This document shows positions 40,775 through 50,073 of a DNA stretch of 64,000 bases, in pieces. Location: positions 434,001-498,000 of the forward strand of contig NZ_VCDI01000001.1 of assembly GCF_005844085.1 (NCBI RefSeq), written 5' to 3'. How positions within the stretch are numbered: the first letter of the stretch is position 1; the number at the start of each line of letters is the position of its first letter. This DNA comes from Lichenicoccus roseus. Lineage in GTDB: Bacteria; Pseudomonadota; Alphaproteobacteria; Acetobacterales; Acetobacteraceae. The notes under the pieces were generated by a model. The model made no database searches and was not told the DNA's origin. It saw only the letters and a program-made list of their open reading frames with translations. The translations under genes and the position numbers were made by a program.

Positions 40775-42496
40775 CTACTCCGAGGTCTGGTTCCGACGAC
40801 GGATCGCCGCACCCAGGATGTCCCCGAGCGACGCGCCGCTGTCGGACGAGCCGTATTCGTTGATCGCCGCCTTGTCCTCCTCGACCTCGCGACCCTTGAT
40901 GGTCAGCGAGAGCTTGCGGGACGCACGGTCCACCGAGATCACCTTGGCGTCGACGCGCTCGCCGACCGCGAAGCGCTCCGGACGCTGCTCGGCCTTGTCG
41001 CGGGCCAGCTCGGCGCGACGGATGAAGCCGCTCAGCACCTCGTCGACCTTCACCTCGATGCCGTTCGCCTGCACCGCGGTGACCACGCAGGTCACGACCG
41101 CGCCCTTGTTGACGCGCGACAGCGTGTCGGCAGCCGGGTCGTCATGCAGCTGCTTGATGCCGAGCGAGATGCGCTCCTTCTCGACGTCGACATCGAGCAC
41201 CTTGGCCTGCACGACCTGGCCCTTCTCGTAGGCGCCCATCGCCGCCTCGCCGGCTTCCTCCCAGGAGATGTCCGACATGTGGACCATGCCGTCGATGTCC
41301 GCGGACAGGCCGACGAACAGGCCGAACTCGGTGATGTTGCGGATCTCGCCCTCGACCGTCGAACCGACGCGGTGGTCCTCGGCGAACTGCTCCCACGGAT
41401 TGCGCTGCACCTGCTTGAGGCCGAGCGAGATCCGGCGCTTGGAGCTGTCCACGTCGAGCACCATGACGTCGACTTCCTGCGAAGTGGCGACGATCTTGCC
41501 CGGATGGACGTTCTTCTTGGTCCACGACATCTCGCTGACGTGCACCAGGCCCTCGACGCCGGGCTCCAGTTCCACGAACGCGCCGTAGTCGGTGATGTTG
41601 GTGACGCGGCCGCTGTAGCGGGCGCCGGGCGGATACTTGATCGCGACACCTTCCCAAGGATCGGCCTCGAGCTGCTTCATGCCCAGGCTGATGCGCTGCG
41701 TATCCGGGTTGAAGCGGATCACCTGCACGCGGACCTGCTGGCCGATCTGCAGCGCCTCGGACGGATGGTTGATGCGCTTCCAGGCGATGTCGGTGACATG
41801 CAGCAGGCCGTCGACGCCGCCGAGGTCCACGAAGGCGCCGTAGTCGGTGATGTTCTTCACCACGCCATCGAGGATCATGCCCTCCTTGAGGCCCTGGATC
41901 AGCTCGCTGCGCTGCTCGGCGCGCGTCTCCTCCAGCACCGCACGGCGCGAGACCACGATGTTGCCGCGGGCCCGATCCATTTTCAGGATCTGGAACGGCT
42001 GCGGGGTGCCCATCAGCGGGCCGACGTCGCGCACCGGCCGGATATCGACCTGGCTGCCCGGCAGGAACGCCATGGCGCCGCCGAGGTCGACGGTGAAGCC
42101 GCCCTTGACGCGTCCGTAGATGGTGCCGTTGACGCGCTGGTTGCCCTCGAAGGCGCGCTCCAGGTTGGTCCAGGCCTCCTCGCGGCGGGCCTTCTCGCGC
42201 GACAGCACGATGGAGCCGTCGCGGTCCTCGTAGCGCTCGACGTAGAGTTCGATGACGTCGCCGGGCTTGACGTCGACCGGCGAGCCGGGGACGCCGAATT
42301 CCTTCAGTGCGACGCGGCCCTCGCTCTTGAGGCCGACATCGACGATGGCGAACTCCTCGGTGAGGCGGACGACGCGGCCGGTGACGACGGAGCCGTCGAA
42401 CCCGGTGTCGCGGCCCAGCGTCTCGTCGAGCAGGGTCGCAAAATCTTCGCCACCGAAATGATCATCGGGAGCGCGTGCAAGGGCGGCTGATGCCAT
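40775..42496 (-). CDS. rpsA: 30S ribosomal protein S1
   Basis: S1 unwinds and delivers mRNA to the 30S subunit. The 573-residue protein contains six S1 (OB-fold) repeats: the first starts near residue 37 (GSVVTGRVVRLTEEFAIVDV), and repeats 3-6 show the KNITDYGAFVDLGGVDGLLH and GLVHVSEMSW pattern. It is of the long Gram-negative type. AGGA lies about a dozen bases before the ATG. It is downstream of cmk, the classical arrangement, but with a 187-bp gap containing a consensus-like -35 box, so it probably also has its own promoter and a leader of about 130 nucleotides. Confidence 0.97.
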   Translation of the reverse strand: MASAALARAPDDHFGGEDFATLLDETLGRDTGFDGSVVTGRVVRLTEEFAIVDVGLKSEGRVALKEFGVPGSPVDVKPGDVIELYVERYEDRDGSIVLSREKARREEAWTNLERAFEGNQRVNGTIYGRVKGGFTVDLGGAMAFLPGSQVDIRPVRDVGPLMGTPQPFQILKMDRARGNIVVSRRAVLEETRAEQRSELIQGLKEGMILDGVVKNITDYGAFVDLGGVDGLLHVTDIAWKRINHPSEALQIGQQVRVQVIRFNPDTQRISLGMKQLEADPWEGVAIKYPPGARYSGRVTNITDYGAFVELEPGVEGLVHVSEMSWTKKNVHPGKIVATSQEVDVMVLDVDSSKRRISLGLKQVQRNPWEQFAEDHRVGSTVEGEIRNITEFGLFVGLSADIDGMVHMSDISWEEAGEAAMGAYEKGQVVQAKVLDVDVEKERISLGIKQLHDDPAADTLSRVNKGAVVTCVVTAVQANGIEVKVDEVLSGFIRRAELARDKAEQRPERFAVGERVDAKVISVDRASRKLSLTIKGREVEEDKAAINEYGSSDSGASLGDILGAAIRRRNQTSE

Positions 42497-42633
42497 GTGT
42501 GTATGGTGTTCCTGTGTCGAGGGCCGGCAGGACGCCGGCTCGCGGTCATGCGCCCTGCCGGTCCGGCAGCACGGCTTGCTCTCGTCGCAGGACCCGGACC
42601 CGTGCCCGGCGCGAAGGAGGCCTGTTTCGCGCG

Positions 42634-42662
42634 CACTGACACTTTTCCGCGCCCGATGTCAA
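42634..42662 (-). promoter_or_regulatory. Candidate rpsA promoter
   Basis: On the minus strand a perfect TTGACA (42662-42657) is followed after 17 bp by TCAGTG (42639-42634). The -10 is poor, but the -35 is exact and lies between cmk and rpsA. It would give rpsA a long leader, which is where S1 autoregulation acts in other bacteria. Confidence 0.45.
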
Positions 42663-42683
42663 GAGGTTGCGCGTTGCAACGGG

Positions 42684-43376
42684 CTATCCGGACGCCTGCA
42701 GCCGCTCCCGCACCAGCGCCAGGGCGCGCGCCAGCACGGCGTCGGCATCAAGGTCGTCGGTATCGATCAGGATGGCGTCCGCGGCGGGTCGCAACGGCGC
42801 CGTGGCGCGGGTGGCGTCGGCGGCATCCCGCGCCGCCAGCTCCGCCTCGATGCGTGCGATCGCCTGCCGGCGTTGCCCGGCGTCGAGGTCCGGAGCACCG
42901 CCCGACTGCAGCCAGCGTCGCTCGGCTCGCCGCCAGGCCGACGCGGTCACGAACAGCTTCACCGGTGCGTCCGGGAAGATCACCGTGCCGATGTCGCGGC
43001 CATCGAGCACCGCGCCGTTGGCGTGGCCGAACTGGCGCTGGAATGCGAGCAGGGCGGCACGCACCCCGGGTTGCGCGGCCACCCGGCTGGCGCCGCGATC
43101 GACCTCGGGGGTGCGCAGGTCGCGCCGGAGAAGGTCGTCCGCCGTCAGGCCGGCGGCGGCTTCGGTGGCATCGTCAGCCGGATCAAGCCCGGCGTCGAGC
43201 ATGCGGCGGGCGACGGCCCTGTAGAGCAGCCCTGTATCGAGATAGGGCAGGCCCAGCGAGGCGGCCAGGGCGGCGGCCAGGGTCCCCTTGCCGGCAGCCG
43301 CCGGCCCGTCGACGGCGATCACCACCCGGCGCAGGGCTTGCTGTTGGCCGGAAGCGGACGGGGACGTGGTCTGCAT
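42684..43376 (-). CDS. cmk: Cytidylate kinase
   Basis: Cmk phosphorylates CMP and dCMP. The 230-residue product has the P-loop VIAVDGPAAAGKGTLAAAL, the LDTGLLYRAVA nucleotide-binding segment and the DGRDIGTVIFPDAPVKLFVTA motif, all characteristic of bacterial CMP kinase. ATG 43376 is preferred over an upstream in-frame codon at 43412; the first 15 residues are a polar tail. It is followed by rpsA as in E. coli, and divergent from the TIGR02300 gene. Confidence 0.95.
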   Translation of the reverse strand: MQTTSPSASGQQQALRRVVIAVDGPAAAGKGTLAAALAASLGLPYLDTGLLYRAVARRMLDAGLDPADDATEAAAGLTADDLLRRDLRTPEVDRGASRVAAQPGVRAALLAFQRQFGHANGAVLDGRDIGTVIFPDAPVKLFVTASAWRRAERRWLQSGGAPDLDAGQRRQAIARIEAELAARDAADATRATAPLRPAADAILIDTDDLDADAVLARALALVRERLQASG

Positions 43377-43545
43377 GGAAGTCCCGTTCCCGCAGGCAGC
43401 GAAGCTTGTCAATCGGATCGGGCCGGCTGCCGGGTTTCAGCCTACCAGGCCGACCGGCTGTGGAGGCCGTCGGTTTGACAGCGGGGCGTGGGGGTGGCAT
43501 GGGGCGCGCCCTGCGCTGCAATCCAACACAAATACAGGGTCACTG

Positions 43546-43881
43546 ATGGCCAAGCCAGAACTCGGCATGAAGCGCGTCTGCGTCTCATGCAGTGCGCGCT
43601 TCTACGATCTGACCAAGGTACCGGCCGTCTGCCCGAAATGTGGCACCGAGCAGCCGCTGGACCAGCCGCGTGCGCGCCGCGCGGCCGGCAACGTGACCGA
43701 GGACCGGCGTCCGAAGAAGGTGGTGCCGGAACTCGACGAGGCTGATCCCGAGGCCGAGACCCCCGACGAGGAGTCCGAGGACGACGACGTCATCGAGGAC
43801 ACCGCCGACCTGGACGACGATGCCGACGCCATTGGCAGCGATATCGAGGTTGAAACCGACCGCGACGAGCACGAAACCTGA
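43546..43881 (+). CDS. TIGR02300 / FYDLN-acid family protein
   Basis: The 111-residue protein has an N-terminal zinc-ribbon-like part with two CxxC pairs (RVCVSCSARFYDL and VCPKCGTEQ) containing the FYDL motif that defines the family. A strongly acidic C-terminal half follows (EESEDDDVIEDTADLDDDAD). It is restricted mainly to alphaproteobacteria and its function is unknown. The start codon at 43546 gives the family's usual MAKPELGMKR opening. It is divergent from cmk; an exact TTGACA at 43475-43480 upstream may belong to its promoter, although no good -10 follows. Confidence 0.85.
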   Translation: MAKPELGMKRVCVSCSARFYDLTKVPAVCPKCGTEQPLDQPRARRAAGNVTEDRRPKKVVPELDEADPEAETPDEESEDDDVIEDTADLDDDADAIGSDIEVETDRDEHET

Positions 43882-43933
43882 TAGACTGAAGGCAGACCAC
43901 CGCCGCGGGCGATCCGGCGCGCCGCTGCAGCAC

Positions 43934-43951
43934 TCCGGCGCTCACGCCGGA
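43934..43951 (+). terminator. Hairpin after the TIGR02300 gene
   Basis: A perfect 7-bp stem, TCCGGCG-CTCA-CGCCGGA, lies 53 bp downstream of the TIGR02300 stop. No U-tract follows, so termination is plausible but not certain. Confidence 0.4.
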
Positions 43952-44019
43952 CGGGCGCGCCCCTGCGGGTCGCGCTCATCCAGCAGCAGGCGCCTTCAGA
44001 AAGACTTCGGGGGTCCACG

Positions 44020-44517
44020 ATGCCGCTTAAGCTCGAAGGATCGTGCCGCTGCGGAGCTGTTCACTTCAGCATGCGAAGCCATACCCCGCAGCCGTATCAG
44101 CGCTGCTATTGCACGATCTGCCGAAAGACCGCCGGGGGTGGCGGGTATGCCATCAATCTCGGTGCGCTGACCGAGGGAATGCGGGTCGAGGATCCGCACA
44201 AGGCGATCCGGATCTTCCATGCCGAGATCCTGCAGGAAGACGGCTCCTGCGAGCGCTCCACGGCCGAGCGCAACTTCTGTTCGCGTTGCGGCACGCCGCT
44301 CTGGCTGTTCTCGCCGGAATGGCCGGATCTGGTGCACCCGTTCGCCTCCGCGATCGATAGCGAACTTCCGGTGCCGCCCTCGTCCGTCCACCTGATGCTG
44401 AAGTTCAAGCCCGGATGGGTCGTCGCGGAGGTCGGTCCCGACGACCTGACGTTCGACATCTTCCCGGAGCAATCCATCGACGACTGGCACCGCAGCCGCG
44501 GGCTCTGGGTGAGCTAG
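44020..44517 (+). CDS. GFA/CENP-V family zinc protein
   Basis: The 165-residue protein has the GFA-fold cysteine pattern: GSCRCGAVHF near residue 8, the CYCTICRKTAGGG motif near residue 30 and FCSRCGTPLWLF near residue 87, which bind structural zinc. The family was named for glutathione-dependent formaldehyde activation, a role questioned for most members, so the reaction is not assigned. The C-terminal WVVAEVGPDDLTFDIFPEQSIDDWH is typical of a bacterial subgroup. It is a single gene, converging with glgX with 25 bp between the stops. Confidence 0.85.
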   Translation: MPLKLEGSCRCGAVHFSMRSHTPQPYQRCYCTICRKTAGGGGYAINLGALTEGMRVEDPHKAIRIFHAEILQEDGSCERSTAERNFCSRCGTPLWLFSPEWPDLVHPFASAIDSELPVPPSSVHLMLKFKPGWVVAEVGPDDLTFDIFPEQSIDDWHRSRGLWVS

Positions 44518-44542
44518 CGCCGGCGTCGATGTCCCTCGGCGC

Positions 44543-46693
<2,151 letters not shown>

Positions 46694-46774
46694 GGAAGGC
46701 GGCTGCAGGACGCATCGGTCCAGGTTGACTAGCCCCGCAGGCGGGGTTCGGTTCCCGGCGCGACGGACCCGGCC

Positions 46775-49700
46775 CTAGTTGAACAGCAACCGGCGGAGGA
46801 TGCCGGGCGCCAGCAGCGCCAGCGGGTTGACCCGCAGGAGCGGGTGGTCGATCGGACCCTTGATGGTCAGGGTCGCCGCCAGCAGGCCGCCGCCCTTCTC
46901 GGGGCTGAACACGGCGCCGACACCGGGCAGCCTACCCGGAAGCGCGTTGAACAGATAGGAGGGCACGATGGTGCCCTTGAGATCGAGGGTCTCGCGGGCG
47001 AGGTGGACCGGGCCGCGCAGGGTGGCGCCGAGAGCATCGTTGGAGGCGTGCGCGTCGGTCAGCAGCAGCGTGTCGCCGGTCAAGACGAACGGCGCCTCGA
47101 ACCGCGTGACCACCAGCTGCCTGCTCGGCGCACCCAGCAGGAAGCCGTAGACGGACAGGTCGCGCGCCATCCGGGCCGCCAGCGGCGCATCGTGCACCGT
47201 GAAGGGGCCGATCGACGCCGTCGCCCGGAGCCGGAGGCCCTCGCCTGCCGATCCCAGCGCACCGTCGAGCTGCAGCACCCCACCTTCGACGGTGTCGACC
47301 ACGCCGATGGCCCGCAGCAGGGCCCCGGTGTCGTCGGCGTGCACCCGTAGCCGGCGCATGTCGCTGCGCCCGCCCTGCCCGGGCGAGAGGGTTGCGGCGA
47401 TCGGGGTGGGTCCGGCAACGCGCAGCCGGGCCGCCGACACCACGCTGCCGTGGGCCTCGGCGTGCAGGGTCACGCTGTCGAAGCCGCGGGTCGGGCTGAA
47501 CAGCACCTTGCGGAAGGCGAGGTCGGCCTGCCAGGCGGCGTCGGGCACCGGAGCCCTGGCGGGTGCTGCCGTGACGGCACCCTTCCCGTCGCGCACCGCG
47601 GCGGGCTCCTCGGCCGGCGCCGCCTGCGACAGGTAGGGCAGCACGTCCAGCACCGGCCCGTGCAGGCTGAGCCGGAGCGGGGTGACGGGCTGGCCTGGCG
47701 GCGACGGCAGCACGATGCGTCCGCTGCCGCGGCTGCGGCCCAGCCTGAAGCGGTCGATCACGATGGTCCTGGCATGGCCCTGCTGCACCTCGGCGCGGCC
47801 GTCGAGGGCAAGCTGGTCGCCGTCGGCGTGCAGGCTCTCGATCGAGACCAGGTGCTGGTCCTGCAGGCCGAACACCCCCGAGGCCGTCGCCGGAGTGCCC
47901 GGCTGCTTGCGCCAGAGCGGGGTCTCGAGCCCGGCCTGGGTGAGGTCGAGCGACAGCGCGATGCGGGCGGCGCCGGAGCGGTCGTGCACGTAGCGGACAT
48001 CGAGCAGCGCCTCGCCGGAGAAGCGGTGGGCATCGTCCAGCCCCTCCTGCTGCATCGCCGCGTCGCTGACGTGCGACGTCACGTGGGCGGTCTCGGTGTG
48101 CTGACCCGGTGGCCCGGCGCGGAAGTCGGTGCCGTATGACATGCCGGACGGCATTCCGCCGATCAGCCCGTCGCCCTGCGCGGACAGTCCCTCCTGGGTG
48201 GCGGTCAGCGTGACGTCGGCCTGATCTAGGTCACGCCCGACCGCGACGTCGCCGAGATGCAGGCTGGTCAGCCGGGCGTCGGCCTGCACCTTCAGCGCAT
48301 CGGCCGAGACATTCTCCAGCAACGGCAGGGCCAGGCGCAGATGGCCGGTGAAGTGGCCGGACGGAGCGGTGAAGGGCACCGGATGCCGGGACAGCAGGCG
48401 CAGGCGCGGATTGGCCAGCAGCACCATCAGGTCGGCAACCCCGCCCGACAGGCTGGCCTCGATCTGCGCGTCCTGGCGTGGCGCCGACAGCCCGGTGATG
48501 CGCATGCTGGCGGCCCCGAGCGCGATGGCGCCCCCGTTCCGCGCCCCCGACCCCGGCACGTCCTCGATGCCGTGCTGGGTCACGATGTGCAGCGCATCGA
48601 TGCCGTCGAACACCAGCCGGCCGTCGAGGTCGTGCAGCGGCGGCACCGGGCGCAGCCAGTGCACCACCATGCCCTCCGCCTCGACCCCACCGCGCAGGCG
48701 GTCGAGCCTGAGGGCGTCGGGCCCGGCCTCGGAGGCCATGCCGAGATCGAGATGGAAGCGGCGCGCGGTGCCGGCGGTGATGTTTGCGGTGACCCATCCC
48801 TGCGCTCCGCCGGCGACGGCATGCGGCCAGTAGGCCTGCAGGCCCGCGAAGCTCAGGAGCGGTGCATCGACCACCAGGCCGAAGCGCATCGACGACCCAT
48901 GCAGGGTGCCCCGGCCGGACAGGGTGAGATCGGGCGCATCGGGGCCGGCGAGTTGCAGTTGCGAGGGTGAGAGCCCGGCACGGAGGGGGCCGGATGGATC
49001 ATCCGGCAGCGCCACGTCGAGCACGAGACGGCCGGACGCAATCGGCACGGTGTCGCTTTGCGCCTTGTCCGGCAGCAGTACGGTGCCGGCCCCCAGTGTT
49101 GCGGTGAGGTGCACGGCGCGCGGTATCATGTAGGCGCCGAAGCCGCCGGAGAGCGTGCTGTCCAGGGCCAGCGCAACCGGCAGGCGCACGTTGCCGAGCT
49201 CCCCCAGGACCGGGAAGGCGCCCACCAGCGCCGGCGATGCGAGCGCGGCCGGGACCACGGGATCGGTCCGGACGCGCCACGCGATGCCGCCATCGGGCGC
49301 CTCGCGGCCACTTCCGTGCACGCGCAGGGTCGGCCCGGGCGCGGCGGAGGTCCCGCAGGAGAGGCTGGCCTCCAGCCGGCCCGCGGCGCCGGTTGCCGCC
49401 GGGCGACGCAGCGGCGTGAGGGCGAGATCGTCGATCGCGGCGCGGCAGCCGGTGCCGCTGGCCTCGTCCGTCAGCATGACGTCCGACTGCCGCACCCGCA
49501 GCGTGCGCAGCGCATGGAGATCGATCGCGGTGCGGTCGGGTGCACCACCCGGCTGGGCCCGGGACAGTCCGATCCGCCCGTCGCGGTCGCGCCAGAGCAG
49601 GAGGGTCGCCCCGGTGACGGTGGCCTGCAGCAGCACGACGTGGCGGCGCAGCAGCGGCCACGGCCTGAGCGCCAGCTCGACATGATCGGCGTGGCTGCCG

Positions 49701-50044
49701 CTGGCGAGGGCGATCCCGTCCACGAGGATTCCGACTTCGCGGTCACGCCAGGCGAGCCTCACATGCTGCAGCGCAAGGCCGTGCAGCGGGCCCGGGCCGG
49801 AGGCCGCGGATGCGGTGATCCGCCGCGCCGGATCGGTGACGTCGATCGCACCGAAGCAGAGCCGCAGCGCCAGGGCGCCGATCAGCAGCAGCGGCAGGAT
49901 GCACAGGCCTAGCGCCAACACCGCGAGCCGGTGCCCGATACGCCACGCTGGCCGCGACTTGCGTGCGCTGCCCTGCGGACCTGCACCGGCCGCCGCCTCG
50001 CCCGCTTGACGGGGCGCACTCATGCTCCGCACCGTGCCTGCCAT
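46775..50044 (-). CDS. Large AsmA/YhdP-like envelope protein
   Basis: The 1089-residue protein has one N-terminal transmembrane helix (LAVLALGLCILPLLLIGALALRLCF) followed by a long beta-rich periplasmic region and a C-terminal AsmA-like section (MARDLSVYGFLLGAPSRQL, GPVHLARETLDLKGTIVPSYLFNALPGRLPGVGAVFSPEKG). This layout fits the DUF3971/YhdP-AsmA group, which form bridge-like lipid carriers from inner to outer membrane. ATG 50044 is preferred over ATG 50023, which has GGAG only one base away. It is divergent from glnE, with 29 bp between the starts. Family membership is strong; lipid transport is inferred from homologues. Confidence 0.8.
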   Translation of the reverse strand: MAGTVRSMSAPRQAGEAAAGAGPQGSARKSRPAWRIGHRLAVLALGLCILPLLLIGALALRLCFGAIDVTDPARRITASAASGPGPLHGLALQHVRLAWRDREVGILVDGIALASGSHADHVELALRPWPLLRRHVVLLQATVTGATLLLWRDRDGRIGLSRAQPGGAPDRTAIDLHALRTLRVRQSDVMLTDEASGTGCRAAIDDLALTPLRRPAATGAAGRLEASLSCGTSAAPGPTLRVHGSGREAPDGGIAWRVRTDPVVPAALASPALVGAFPVLGELGNVRLPVALALDSTLSGGFGAYMIPRAVHLTATLGAGTVLLPDKAQSDTVPIASGRLVLDVALPDDPSGPLRAGLSPSQLQLAGPDAPDLTLSGRGTLHGSSMRFGLVVDAPLLSFAGLQAYWPHAVAGGAQGWVTANITAGTARRFHLDLGMASEAGPDALRLDRLRGGVEAEGMVVHWLRPVPPLHDLDGRLVFDGIDALHIVTQHGIEDVPGSGARNGGAIALGAASMRITGLSAPRQDAQIEASLSGGVADLMVLLANPRLRLLSRHPVPFTAPSGHFTGHLRLALPLLENVSADALKVQADARLTSLHLGDVAVGRDLDQADVTLTATQEGLSAQGDGLIGGMPSGMSYGTDFRAGPPGQHTETAHVTSHVSDAAMQQEGLDDAHRFSGEALLDVRYVHDRSGAARIALSLDLTQAGLETPLWRKQPGTPATASGVFGLQDQHLVSIESLHADGDQLALDGRAEVQQGHARTIVIDRFRLGRSRGSGRIVLPSPPGQPVTPLRLSLHGPVLDVLPYLSQAAPAEEPAAVRDGKGAVTAAPARAPVPDAAWQADLAFRKVLFSPTRGFDSVTLHAEAHGSVVSAARLRVAGPTPIAATLSPGQGGRSDMRRLRVHADDTGALLRAIGVVDTVEGGVLQLDGALGSAGEGLRLRATASIGPFTVHDAPLAARMARDLSVYGFLLGAPSRQLVVTRFEAPFVLTGDTLLLTDAHASNDALGATLRGPVHLARETLDLKGTIVPSYLFNALPGRLPGVGAVFSPEKGGGLLAATLTIKGPIDHPLLRVNPLALLAPGILRRLLFN

Positions 50045-50073
50045 GATCCGACATCTCCGCTGACCTCGGCGCC

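Noticed and set aside
43882..44019. Possible tRNA or small RNA between the TIGR02300 and GFA genes
   Set aside because: No T-loop sequence or cloverleaf could be drawn; only a 7-bp hairpin is present.
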